From Colwellia sp. RSH04 (GTDB lineage Bacteria > Pseudomonadota > Gammaproteobacteria > Enterobacterales > Alteromonadaceae): a stretch of DNA of 64,000 nt. The notes under the pieces were generated by a model, which saw only the letters and a list, made by a program, of their open reading frames with translations, was not told where the DNA came from and did no database searches. The first letter of the stretch is position 1; every line of letters begins with the position of its first letter. A program made the position numbers and the translations under genes. Location of the stretch: the NCBI RefSeq assembly GCF_003545765.1, contig NZ_QXIO01000007.1:124001-188000 (forward strand). The letters are read 5' to 3'. Below, one piece after another: positions 1 to 8,117 of this stretch.

Positions 1-690
1 GTTATCATGTCGGTAATATCGTATAAAAGAGCCAATTTGATATTCCTTTAATTTGAATGGTCCTGTGCCAATCGGTAGTAAATCTATTTCATTTTCTTTG
101 TTGTTAAAGCTTAATTGTTGTGCATATTCTTGAGAAAGAATAATGGCAAAATCGGTCGCTAAATTAGCAAGAAAAGAACTGTCAGCGTATTTTAATTGAA
201 ACCTAACAGTGTATTCATTAATTTTCTCAATTTTTTCAACAAGATTTTCGAATTCAACACTTTGAAAAAATGGGTAATTTCCACCTGATACTTGATGGTA
301 AGGATGTTCTTTGTCAATGATACGATTAAAGCTAAATATAACATCATCAGCATTAAGGTTTCTGCTTGGGGTGAAGTAATCTGTGTGATGAAATGAAACG
401 TCTTGTCTGAGATAGAAGGTTATTTTTTTACCATCTTTAGTGACGTGCCAAGACTTAGCTATTGCAGGTGTGAGTGTGTTTTCTTTTCCTTTATAAGCAA
501 TGAGTCGATCATAAAGTTGTTGAGATGTTGCATCAATGGTTGTACCTGAAGTAACTAACTGAGGGTTAAACGATTCAGGGGAGCCTTCGGAGCAATAAAT
601 AATACTCCGTTGCGTTAAAGATAATTTATTACTCTCACCGCATGCGCTTAACAATAAAGACAATGCTACCAGTGATGAAAGTTTAAACAT
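1..690 (-). CDS. sapA: SapA-like peptide ABC transporter substrate-binding lipoprotein (3' part outside window)
   Basis: Partial gene on the minus strand; 230 codons are visible and the frame runs off base 1. The N-terminus has a lipoprotein signal with lipobox LLSAC (Cys near residue 17), so the mature protein should be membrane-anchored in the periplasm. The following segment, with EGSPESFNPQ and PIGTGPFKFKEY, is typical of family 5 (DppA/OppA/SapA) solute-binding proteins. It starts 28 bases after the pspF stop on the same strand, and pspF followed by sapA is the arrangement I know from related gammaproteobacteria, which favours SapA over other family members. The symbol rests on context; the family call is firm. 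Confidence 0.8.
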   Translation of the reverse strand, partial: MFKLSSLVALSLLLSACGESNKLSLTQRSIIYCSEGSPESFNPQLVTSGTTIDATSQQLYDRLIAYKGKENTLTPAIAKSWHVTKDGKKITFYLRQDVSFHHTDYFTPSRNLNADDVIFSFNRIIDKEHPYHQVSGGNYPFFQSVEFENLVEKIEKINEYTVRFQLKYADSSFLANLATDFAIILSQEYAQQLSFNNKENEIDLLPIGTGPFKLKEYQIGSFIRYYRHDN

Positions 691-718
691 ACCATCTATA
701 ATTAAGGTAGCAATTTTA

Positions 719-1855
719 TTACGCTTCATCAGAGACATTACCATCAAGTAAATTATATTTTTTCAAATAACCTCGAAGCTGATGATAAGTTAACTCTAGC
801 GCATCAGCGGTTTTTTTCTGATTATACTGACAATGAGCTAATGCACTTTGAATTAGGTCAATTTCATAATTTTGTGATAGTGATTTTAATGATTGAGGGA
901 ATGACTGTTCACTTACTGAAACGTTCGTTAATTGGGAAGTTGTCACTGAAGGTGTGTTTTCTTCAGTACTACCTTTTTTTTGGTGAATGTCGCTACTTTC
1001 ACTTTTCGATACGTTGCTATCTTGTGCGAGCTCATTAACTCTGTCATGAGTTTTAATGCGCTGACTTGGTCTATAAGGTGATTCAAATGGATCTATAACC
1101 AACTCATGTACTGGTAAGTGTGGGTTGTTACATCGATAAACACTGCGTTCTACGACATTTTTTAATTCACGAATATTACCAGGCCAATGATAATCAAGCA
1201 TGCTACACCTTGCTTTTTCAGTGAAACCACTGAACAGTTCAAACTCTAACTCTCTTGCCATATTTATGGCAAAATGTTCTGCAAGCATAATAATATCTTC
1301 CACACGCTCTCTTAAAGGCGGAAGAGTAATCACATCAAAAGCTAACCTGTCTAATAGATCAGCTCTAAATTGACCCGTGGCGGCTAAGGTCGGTAAGTCT
1401 TCATTTGTAGCGGCAACTAAGCGCACGTCAGTGTTGATGGTTCGTGAACCACCTACGCGCTCGAACTCACCATATTCAACAACACGAAGTAGTTTTTCTT
1501 GAATAAGGCCAGAGGTGTTAGCTATTTCATCTAGAAATAAAGTGCCTTTATCGGCACGCTCAAAACGACCTTCATGCCTTTTGCTTGCACCGGTGAATGC
1601 GCCGCTGTCATAACCAAATAATTCGGTTTCTAGTAGGTTTTCATTTAATGCCGCACAATTTAACTTTAGATAGCTTTGTTCCCAACGTTTTGACAAATAA
1701 TGTAATCGCGCTGCAACTAACTCTTTACCTGTTCCTCTTTCGCCAATAATAAGAACGGGTTTACTTAATGGTGCTATTTGCGATATTTGTTCTAAAACTT
1801 CAAGAAAACTATTAGATTGGCCGAGAAGATTGTCTTGTTGATTAAATCGAGCCAT
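719..1855 (-). CDS. pspF: Psp operon transcriptional activator, sigma-54 dependent
   Basis: PspF is an enhancer-binding activator that drives sigma-54 transcription of psp genes and is held inactive by PspA. The protein (378 aa) begins almost directly with the AAA+ domain: Walker A GERGTGKE near residue 40, the sigma-54 contact loop GAFTGA, and Walker B LFLDE. It lacks an N-terminal receiver or sensor domain, as in E. coli PspF. A Fis-type helix-turn-helix lies at the C-terminus (YNQKKTADALELTYHQLRGY), after a Ser/Thr-rich linker longer than in E. coli. The ATG at 1855 is preferred over an in-frame TTG at 1861 because it matches the family start and follows an AGG-type ribosome site. Divergent from pspA, upstream of sapA. 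Confidence 0.95.
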   Translation of the reverse strand: MARFNQQDNLLGQSNSFLEVLEQISQIAPLSKPVLIIGERGTGKELVAARLHYLSKRWEQSYLKLNCAALNENLLETELFGYDSGAFTGASKRHEGRFERADKGTLFLDEIANTSGLIQEKLLRVVEYGEFERVGGSRTINTDVRLVAATNEDLPTLAATGQFRADLLDRLAFDVITLPPLRERVEDIIMLAEHFAINMARELEFELFSGFTEKARCSMLDYHWPGNIRELKNVVERSVYRCNNPHLPVHELVIDPFESPYRPSQRIKTHDRVNELAQDSNVSKSESSDIHQKKGSTEENTPSVTTSQLTNVSVSEQSFPQSLKSLSQNYEIDLIQSALAHCQYNQKKTADALELTYHQLRGYLKKYNLLDGNVSDEA

Positions 1856-1980
1856 ATTCAACCTATAAATTGGTTTTTTTCACTAACAAATAGTGTATTT
1901 CATTAATGCTTCGGATTAAAGTGTTTTTGATTAAATAAAATAAACCATATAAAAACAAGTGGTTATGGATGTTTTTAAAG

Positions 1981-1997
1981 TTGGCGTAAAATGTGAA
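1981..1997 (+). promoter_or_regulatory. Candidate sigma-54 promoter of pspABC
   Basis: TTGGC at 1981 followed by GTGAA at 1993 gives the -24/-12 geometry (TTGGCAC-N5-TTGCA). The GG of the -24 element and the G of the -12 element are in place, but the -12 C is replaced by A. It lies about 100 bases before pspA in the pspF-pspA divergent gap, where PspF family knowledge predicts such a site. Moderate support only. Confidence 0.45.
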
Positions 1998-2096
1998 TAA
2001 CAATGACTGTTAGTAAAGGTGCTGAAATAAATTTAAACAAGCACCAAGTTATAGGTTAAACATGTAGTTTACCTTGTTTATATAGAGGAAGATGTT

Positions 2097-2759
2097 ATGG
2101 GTATTTTTTCAAGATTCACAGATATAGTTAATTCAAATATTAACAATTTATTAGACAAGGCTGAAGATCCAGCGAAAATGGTTCGTTTGATCATTCAAGA
2201 AATGGAAGATACCTTAGTTGAAGTCCGCTCAAGCTCAGCGAAAACGTTAGCGGATAAAAAAGATTTAGCAAGACAAGTTTCACGTTTTGAAGCTGATGCG
2301 GAACAATGGCAACAAAAAGCGGAATTAGCGTTAAGTAAAGACAGGGAAGACTTAGCTCGCTCAGCTTTAATTGAAAAGAAAAAATGTACAGAGAGTGCTC
2401 AGTCACTTCTCGATGAGTTAGGGCATACAGACGAGCACCTAGCTAAACTGCAAGATGAAATTACTCAGTTACAAGAAAAACTCGCTGATGCTAAAGCACG
2501 TCAAAAAGCAATCATTATACGAGAAAAAGCAGCCAGTTCACGCTTAAAAGTTAAACAAAACATTAATAGTGAGCGAGTGAATGATGCGCTTAACCGTTTT
2601 GATCATTATGAAAGAAAGATTGATGATATTGAAGCTCAAGTAGAGTCTTATGACTTAGGAAGTAAGTCTTTGGCAGACGAGATTGCAGATTTAGAATCTA
2701 ATGAAAAAGTAGATGATGAATTAGCAGAACTTAAAGCTAAAATGAATACCAAAAAATAG
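2097..2759 (+). CDS. pspA: Phage shock protein A (PspA/IM30/ESCRT-III family)
   Basis: Peripheral inner-membrane protein that binds stressed membrane and also inhibits PspF. It has 220 residues, the normal family length, and starts MGIFSRFTDIVNSNINNLLD, the amphipathic helix typical of the family, followed by a long charged coiled coil (about residues 25-190) and an acidic tail ending KAKMNTKK. An AGGA-type ribosome site precedes the ATG. First gene of pspABC, divergent from pspF; expected to be induced through the sigma-54 promoter upstream when envelope damage releases PspF. Confidence 0.96.
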   Translation: MGIFSRFTDIVNSNINNLLDKAEDPAKMVRLIIQEMEDTLVEVRSSSAKTLADKKDLARQVSRFEADAEQWQQKAELALSKDREDLARSALIEKKKCTESAQSLLDELGHTDEHLAKLQDEITQLQEKLADAKARQKAIIIREKAASSRLKVKQNINSERVNDALNRFDHYERKIDDIEAQVESYDLGSKSLADEIADLESNEKVDDELAELKAKMNTKK

Positions 2760-2847
2760 TACTAAAAAGCAGTGTTTTATTTGTAACTGTTAACGTATAT
2801 TTTAGTTATCAATTGAAGTTTCCCGTTTCGTTTTAAGGAGAAATGTT

Positions 2848-3075
2848 GTGGAAGATATCATTATGGCACCCGTGATCATCTTTATGGTTATTGTTGCACC
2901 CATATGGCTAGTTTTACATTATCGAAGTAAAGGCCAAGTAAGCCAAGGGCTTAGTGAAGAGGAATATGTACAATTATCAGAATTATCAGAAATGGCAGAT
3001 CAAATGAGTGAAAGAATTCATACATTGGAAGCTATTTTAGATGCTGAAACCCCAAACTGGAGAAGTAAACTATGA
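2848..3075 (+). CDS. pspB: Phage shock protein B
   Basis: Small inner-membrane protein that with PspC senses envelope stress and relieves PspA inhibition of PspF. It has 75 residues: one N-terminal membrane helix (about residues 6-25) containing PIWLVLHY, then a cytoplasmic coiled coil with the family signature ILDAETPNW near the end. The start is a GTG at 2848, chosen because a clear AAGGAG lies seven bases upstream; the nearby ATG at 2843 is out of frame. The stop overlaps the pspC start by four bases (ATGA), implying translational coupling. Confidence 0.93.
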   Translation: MEDIIMAPVIIFMVIVAPIWLVLHYRSKGQVSQGLSEEEYVQLSELSEMADQMSERIHTLEAILDAETPNWRSKL

Positions 3076-3515
3076 ATAAGCGACGTGGAGAGTTATATCG
3101 TAACCCCAGTCGTGGAAAAATAGCTGGGGTTTGTGCCGGCATAGCAGATTATTTTGGATGGGAAACTTGGTTAGTACGCATATTAGTTGTATCAGGTGTG
3201 TTATTTGGAATGCCTTTTTTAATTTTCGGCTATGTAGCTGCTTGGTTTATTTTAGATAAAAACCCTAATAGCTCTTCTAACCTAAAAGGGAAAGTAAGCC
3301 AAAGCCATCATAAATCGACAATAGATACTGATGAAGAAGTAACTAATGAGTCTATAAAAGTTAAAGCTCGAATTTGGCAATCAGGTGAGCCACCTAAACA
3401 AGCTTTTCATGATATTAGACGTAAATTTAAAACCTTAGAACATAAGCTGCAAAGCTTAGAAAAATATGTAACGTCACCAGAATTTACAGTATCAAGAGAA
3501 ATAAATAAGTTATAA
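3072..3515 (+). CDS. pspC: Phage shock protein C
   Basis: Membrane partner of PspB. The 147-residue protein carries a PspC domain at about residues 5-65: LYRNPSRGKIAGVCAGIADYF with the conserved Gly-rich amphipathic segment and GWETWLVRIL, then a membrane helix of about 20 residues. The C-terminal half is charged and ends in a coiled coil (RRKFKTLEHKLQSLEKYV), the part that contacts PspA/PspB in the family. Overlaps pspB by four bases and is followed by a strong terminator, so pspABC looks like a complete transcription unit without pspD or pspE. Confidence 0.93.
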   Translation: MNKRRGELYRNPSRGKIAGVCAGIADYFGWETWLVRILVVSGVLFGMPFLIFGYVAAWFILDKNPNSSSNLKGKVSQSHHKSTIDTDEEVTNESIKVKARIWQSGEPPKQAFHDIRRKFKTLEHKLQSLEKYVTSPEFTVSREINKL

Positions 3516-3543
3516 AGACTTTTACAAATAACTAAGTAATACA

Positions 3544-3578
3544 AAAGAGCTATTTACTATCGTTAATAGCTCTTTTTA
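3544..3578 (+). terminator. Rho-independent terminator of pspABC
   Basis: Perfect 11-bp stem AAAGAGCTATT / AATAGCTCTTT with a 10-base loop, followed by a T-run. Lies 28 bases after the pspC stop. Confidence 0.88.
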
Positions 3579-3613
3579 TGTGTAATAAGACCTAAAGTAG
3601 TAAGGGTTTTCAA

Positions 3614-3663
3614 TAAATAATAGTAATAGAGTTAAAGGCTATTATTTATGAGGAAAAGCCTTT
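3614..3663 (+). repeat. Two overlapping inverted repeats before ycjX
   Basis: AAATAATAG (3614-3622) pairs with CTATTATTT (3639-3647), and an overlapping pair AAAGGCT / AGCCTTT encloses the second arm. The two hairpins are mutually exclusive. They sit between the pspC terminator and ycjX and could be an operator or attenuator-like structure. No function can be assigned from sequence alone. Confidence 0.3.
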
Positions 3664-3715
3664 ATTATCAATTCTATTCTTCAATGTAATAATGACAGTA
3701 TTTAAAGAATAAACC

Positions 3716-5173
3716 ATGGCGTTAATAAAGAAGCAGAAGTTAGATAAATTAAAAGGTAAAGCGAATGATTTGTTCAGTAGAACAATCGATCAGCATATTA
3801 ACTTAGCTGTGACAGGCTTAAGCCGAAGTGGTAAAACAGCTTTTATAACTTCCTTAGTAAATCAATTGGTTAATGAAGGGGCTAGTTCTCAGCTAAACTT
3901 TTTTGATCCTGTTCATCAAGGCAACTTCATTGCTGCGAAAAGAATACCTCAAAAGCATTACCATGTGCCAAGATTTGATTATGAAGGCGCTATCTCTGCG
4001 TTAACCAGTGAACACCCTAAGTGGCCTGAGCCAACTCATGGCATTAGCGAGTTAAGGTTAGCTATCCGCTATCAACCTAAACAGTCTTTATTAAAGTACG
4101 CAACAGACATGGCAACCTTAACTGTTGATATTACCGATTATCCTGGTGAATGGTTGTTAGATTTACCAATGCTTAAGCAAACCTTTGAACAGTGGTCGAT
4201 TAAAATGCTGGAGCTGTTAACCAGTGAGCCAAGATTAAGTCATAGTCAGACATTTATTGATAAGGTCTCTAAAATAGATCCTTTTTCAATTGCCAATGAA
4301 GAAGAAATTGCTGAGCTTGCAGCAGAGTATACTGAATTATTACATAAATTTAGATATGAATTGGGCTTATCAGTAATTCAACCAGGGCGATTTATTTTAC
4401 CTGCAGAACTTGCAGGCGCACCTATTTTAGAGTTTTTCCCCTTTGTAAACTTTAATAACATTGATGGTAATGACTATCAAAATGCCAAAGACGATAGCTT
4501 TATTGGTATGCTAAGAGCTAGATATGTTGAATATAAAGAACGTGTGGTTAGGCAATTTTATCAAAAGCATTTTTCGCGATTTGATAGACAAATCGTTTTG
4601 GCTGATTGTTTAACACCACTTAATAATGGCGCACACAGTTTTGCTGATTTAGAAATGGCTATGTCAATGATATTAGAAAGTTATAGCTATGGACGTTCAG
4701 GGATATTATCCCGCTTATTTGCGCCTAAAATAGATAAATTACTTTTTGCCGCGACAAAAGCAGATCATGTTACCCCTGAGCAACATAACTCACTTACCGC
4801 TTTATTAAATCAGTTAATTTATCAGAGTAAACATCAGTTAAATTATGAAGCGATAGAAATGAAATCTTTAGCTATCGCTTCGGTAAAAGCGACAAAGTCC
4901 GGTAAAACGGTTCATCAAGGCAAAGAAATCCCCGTTGTTCAAGGTAAGGTACTTAAAGCGGATACCGAATCAGCTGTAGATAAAGCTGATGAGATGATTA
5001 CAGTATTTCCGGGAGCAGTGCCTGAAAACTTACCCGATGAAACTTACTGGCAAAGCAAAGGCTTTAACTTTATTAATTTTGCACCTACGGATAGGCTCAA
5101 CAAGAATCAAGCGTTACCACATGTACGAATGGATCAAGTATTACAATTTTTACTAGCGGATAAGATGTTATAA
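3716..5173 (+). CDS. ycjX: YcjX-family GTPase-like protein (DUF463)
   Basis: P-loop protein of the Psp regulon; exact biochemical role unknown. The 485-residue sequence has the diagnostic LAVTGLSRSGKTAFITSL, with Walker A around residues 34-41, a TDYPGEW motif near residue 145 corresponding to a switch region, and a conserved C-terminal segment with DETYWQSKGFNFINF. Length matches the family. Two bases separate it from ycjF, so the two are co-transcribed. In E. coli, ycjXF lies downstream of the psp operon and is induced with it; here the pair follows pspABC after a terminator and probably has its own promoter. Confidence 0.92.
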   Translation: MALIKKQKLDKLKGKANDLFSRTIDQHINLAVTGLSRSGKTAFITSLVNQLVNEGASSQLNFFDPVHQGNFIAAKRIPQKHYHVPRFDYEGAISALTSEHPKWPEPTHGISELRLAIRYQPKQSLLKYATDMATLTVDITDYPGEWLLDLPMLKQTFEQWSIKMLELLTSEPRLSHSQTFIDKVSKIDPFSIANEEEIAELAAEYTELLHKFRYELGLSVIQPGRFILPAELAGAPILEFFPFVNFNNIDGNDYQNAKDDSFIGMLRARYVEYKERVVRQFYQKHFSRFDRQIVLADCLTPLNNGAHSFADLEMAMSMILESYSYGRSGILSRLFAPKIDKLLFAATKADHVTPEQHNSLTALLNQLIYQSKHQLNYEAIEMKSLAIASVKATKSGKTVHQGKEIPVVQGKVLKADTESAVDKADEMITVFPGAVPENLPDETYWQSKGFNFINFAPTDRLNKNQALPHVRMDQVLQFLLADKML

Positions 5174-5175
5174 CT

Positions 5176-6243
5176 ATGGAAAAAGAACAAGAAAAGCATC
5201 AACAGCAAATATTGTTTGCCGAAACAGAGTTAGAAACAGAGGAGCCAAAGGCACCTAATTTCGAATTTGGCTCAGATAACGCAGAACAATTGATGTTTGA
5301 TAATACGGATTATTTACCACAACCCATTTTAGAAAATGAGTTGGATGAGTTGAATAACGAATTATTAAATCAAGATATTGAAGCTGTTGAGAAAAACTCA
5401 ATTCCTTGGTTGTGGCGAATTTTTATACTTTCTTTGACGGTGCTTGTCGGTGTAGAAGCGGTTAATTTCTTCATCAACGGTTTTGAGCAGTCTCCAATAG
5501 TTACCTCCCTTTATGCTGTGATTTTGGGTTGTATTGGGATAGCGGGTTCAACATCTTTGTATCGTGAAGTCGTCGGTTTATCCCAGTTTAAACGCCGACA
5601 AATAAATAAAACAACCGCATTGAGTTTATTAGCTGATAAGTCGAATTCAGTAAAAGACGTAGAGTCATACTGTCTTGAAATCAATCAAACTTTATCTTGT
5701 GACTTAGATGCCGAACAACAACGTGCATGGCAAAGTGCGCTGGACGGCTCTCACAACCAAGCAGAATTATTACAACTCTATTCTCGTATTGTATTAAGCA
5801 AAGTTGATGATAAAGCCTTAAATGAAGTGGCAAAATTTTCTACAGAAGCGGTTGTGTTGGTTGGTTTAAGCCCCGTTGCATTAATTGATATGTTTATCAT
5901 GCTTTCTCGTAATTTAAGAATGATTAATAAAATTGCAGGCATGTATGGATTAAAACTAGGCTACTGGAGTCGAATTAAGTTAATTAAACAAGTATTTGTC
6001 AATATGGCATATGCTGGTGCAAGCGAGCTAGTTGCTGACTTAGGAAGTGAAGTACTTGGTGCTGAATTAATGGGGAAACTGTCAACTAAATTTGCACAAG
6101 GATTAGGTGCAGGTATGCTTACTGCGCGTTTAGGTGTTAAAACAATTCAGCTTTGTCGACCAATTCCTTTTGATGATAAACCTAAACTAGGCCATGTACG
6201 TAAAAAGGTCATTGAACAATTAAAAGGGCTTATCAAGCCATAA
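5176..6243 (+). CDS. ycjF: YcjF/TIGR01620-family inner-membrane protein (DUF697)
   Basis: Membrane protein partner of YcjX. The 355-residue chain begins with an acidic cytoplasmic segment, then two membrane helices at about residues 80-98 and 108-128, followed by a soluble part and the DUF697 region (roughly 220-340) with VVLVGLSPVALIDMFIMLSR and the Gly-rich GAGMLTARLGVKTIQLCRPI. Length and order match E. coli YcjF. Starts two bases after ycjX. A 264-bp repeat element begins five bases after its stop, so no native terminator is seen. Confidence 0.9.
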   Translation: MEKEQEKHQQQILFAETELETEEPKAPNFEFGSDNAEQLMFDNTDYLPQPILENELDELNNELLNQDIEAVEKNSIPWLWRIFILSLTVLVGVEAVNFFINGFEQSPIVTSLYAVILGCIGIAGSTSLYREVVGLSQFKRRQINKTTALSLLADKSNSVKDVESYCLEINQTLSCDLDAEQQRAWQSALDGSHNQAELLQLYSRIVLSKVDDKALNEVAKFSTEAVVLVGLSPVALIDMFIMLSRNLRMINKIAGMYGLKLGYWSRIKLIKQVFVNMAYAGASELVADLGSEVLGAELMGKLSTKFAQGLGAGMLTARLGVKTIQLCRPIPFDDKPKLGHVRKKVIEQLKGLIKP

Positions 6244-6248
6244 AGCTA

Positions 6249-6512
6249 GGGGCTGTAGATCTTTCGGGGTTGTTTTTGCAGCTTTTTGTTGGATATTTTT
6301 ACAAGGCAGAGCCTTTGTCATGTGGTTATTCCACATAAAAAGGCGATAACGCCGTAAAAATCACCAACAAACGCTGTCCGAAGGATTCGGCTAAAAGCAT
6401 TTTATGCTTTGTTGAGTAGTATTTGCTTAGAATGACTAAGCTACACACTACTCGCCGCGAATAAAACGCTTTTAGCTCGAACAAAATTTAATCGCGAAAG
6501 ATCAACAGACCC
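6249..6512 (-). mobile_element. 264-bp MITE-like element, copy 1
   Basis: Non-coding element with imperfect terminal inverted repeats (GGGGCTGTAGATCTTTCG at left; complement of GGGTCTGTTGATCTTTCG at right), flanked by TA on both sides. Near-identical copies lie at 45565-45828 and 61638-61901, all exactly 264 bp, which fixes the ends. Inside are six consecutive hairpins: AAGGC/GCCTT at 6303, ATGTGG/CCACAT at 6320, GGCG/CGCC at 6342, CCGAA/TTCGG at 6378, AAAGCAT/ATGCTTT at 6394 and a bulged AGTAGT-GCTTAG/CTAAGC-ACTACT at 6415-6452. No open frame. A non-autonomous transposon is the best reading. This copy is inverted relative to the other two. Confidence 0.8.
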
Positions 6513-6629
6513 TAAACTAGCTTAACAATAAAACTCCTTTTTAAGTAGCAGGGGAATTATACTTTCCTGCTATATGCACTCTATCAAATTCAATCTTTTC
6601 AATAGGTTACTTTTTTTTGTAATCTTCTG

Positions 6630-6647
6630 TGTAACTCTTAATGTACA
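6630..6647. promoter_or_regulatory. Candidate TyrR/PhhR box upstream of phhA
   Basis: TGTAACTCTTAATGTACA fits the TyrR-family operator TGTAAA-N6-TTTACA with two mismatches and the correct six-base spacer. A weaker overlapping half-site lies just upstream at 6618. The site is 129 bases before phhA, and the gene for a TyrR-type regulator is two genes downstream, which supports local control by aromatic amino acids. The remainder of 6513-6775 shows no other clear signal. Confidence 0.45.
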
Positions 6648-6775
6648 CTTTCTATTGTTGGTGTATTTTTGACCGTTTTACATTGCTTTATTTTCTTTTA
6701 TGCCATGTCATAAGATTAATGCATCCTTGAAATGCATTTGAATGCGTAAAAATACTATAAGAAAGGTTAATAGCG

Positions 6776-7579
6776 ATGGCTAAGGCAACAAAATATGTTT
6801 CTAAAACTCCTGATGAACAGGGCGTTATAGAATGGACAGCAGAAGAAAATACTACCTGGCAAACATTAATTACTCGTCAGTTATCTTGTATTGAAGGTAA
6901 AGCTTGTGATGAATATATGACAGGCCTAACAAAATTAAACTTACCGCAAGATAGAATACCTCAACTTGGTGAGGTTAGTGAAATCTTAATGGCTGAAACA
7001 GGCTGGCAATGTTACCCCGTACCGGCATTGATTGGTTTTGGTGAATTCTTTCAACTTCTCTCTGAAAAAAAGTTTCCTGTAGCAACCTTTATTCGCTCAA
7101 AAGAAGAAATGGATTACTTACAAGAGCCCGATATTTTCCATGAAATATTTGGTCATTGCCCTTTACTAACCAATAAATCTTTTGCTGACTATACTCAAGC
7201 CTATGGGAAAATGGGTTTAAATGCGACACATGAGCAACGTGTTTTCTTAGCGAGGCTTTATTGGTTTACGATAGAGTTTGGATTGTTGAATACAGCAGAT
7301 GGATTACGAATTTATGGAGGAGGTATTTTATCTTCACCAGGAGAAACAGAATACGCTCTAAATCATAAGGAGGTCGAACGCACACCGTTTGATATTCTTG
7401 ATGTATTAAGAACACCTTATCGAATTGATATCATGCAACCTGTTTATTACATGATACCTGAAGTCGCTTATTTAGATGAAATAAGAAAGTTCGAAGTAGA
7501 AGATATTATGGCGCTGGTAGAAAAAGCGAAAGCATTAGGCTTGCATAAGCCTTTATTTCCCGCAAAAGAAGCCAGTTAA
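6776..7579 (+). CDS. phhA: Phenylalanine 4-monooxygenase
   Basis: Hydroxylates L-phenylalanine to L-tyrosine using oxygen, tetrahydropterin and non-haem iron. The 267-residue protein is the usual bacterial catalytic domain without the ACT domain of the mammalian enzyme. The iron ligands are visible: His122 and His127 in FHEIFGHCP, and Glu166 in YWFTIEFGL. The start ATG follows AGAAAGG with good spacing. It is followed after 45 bases by phhB, which recycles its pterin cofactor, and then by tyrR; expected to be induced by aromatic amino acids. Confidence 0.96.
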   Translation: MAKATKYVSKTPDEQGVIEWTAEENTTWQTLITRQLSCIEGKACDEYMTGLTKLNLPQDRIPQLGEVSEILMAETGWQCYPVPALIGFGEFFQLLSEKKFPVATFIRSKEEMDYLQEPDIFHEIFGHCPLLTNKSFADYTQAYGKMGLNATHEQRVFLARLYWFTIEFGLLNTADGLRIYGGGILSSPGETEYALNHKEVERTPFDILDVLRTPYRIDIMQPVYYMIPEVAYLDEIRKFEVEDIMALVEKAKALGLHKPLFPAKEAS

Positions 7580-7624
7580 AAAACAACCGTTAAATAAAAT
7601 TAATTACCAAGGTAGAAAAAAGTT

Positions 7625-7978
7625 ATGTCAGAACAAGTCTCAGAAAATTTAGCACAGCAAGTATGTGAAGCATGTCATGTTGACGCTCCTAAAGTAACAG
7701 ATGAAGAGTTAAAAGAACTTATTGCTCTGATTCCTGATTGGGTACCTCAAGTTCGTGATAATGTGATGATGTTAGAGCGAGAATATAAGTTTAAAAACTT
7801 TAAACTTGCCTTAGCCTTTGCCAATGAGGTCGCTGAATTAGCAGAGGCTGAATTTCATCATCCCTCAATTTTGCTTGAGTGGGGAAAAGTTACAGTGACA
7901 TGGTGGACACATGCCATTGGTGGTTTGCACAAGAATGATTTCATTTGTGCCGCAAAAACAGACAAATTAACAGCGTAG
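7625..7978 (+). CDS. phhB: Pterin-4a-carbinolamine dehydratase
   Basis: Dehydrates the 4a-hydroxytetrahydrobiopterin made by PhhA so the cofactor can be reduced again. It has 117 residues, normal for the family, with the conserved motif [20 protein letters not shown] including the paired His, and the downstream [15 protein letters not shown] with a third His and the final Asp. Located 45 bases after phhA on the same strand, the classical phhAB arrangement. An extended N-terminus containing CEACHVDAP is common in gammaproteobacterial members. Confidence 0.95.
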   Translation: MSEQVSENLAQQVCEACHVDAPKVTDEELKELIALIPDWVPQVRDNVMMLEREYKFKNFKLALAFANEVAELAEAEFHHPSILLEWGKVTVTWWTHAIGGLHKNDFICAAKTDKLTA

Positions 7979-8117
7979 ATCATAATTTAAACATTAACTT
8001 AACCTTAAGGTAAAGTTAATGTTTTCAAGTTGTAAAATATAATTTACAATAAGCCTTTGTTGGTTATGTTATCAATTCGTCATTTTGACAGGTAACACTA
8101 TTAAGAAGGGCTATGTA

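Noticed and set aside
6249-6512. Repeat element as a riboswitch or tRNA cluster
   Set aside because: Identical copies occur downstream, not upstream, of unrelated genes, with terminal inverted repeats and both orientations; no cloverleaf or anticodon loop is present.
6660-6680. Possible sigma-54 promoter (TTGGTGTATTTTTGACC) before phhA
   Set aside because: The -12 half fits poorly and the local TyrR-type regulator lacks the GAFTGA loop needed for sigma-54 activation.
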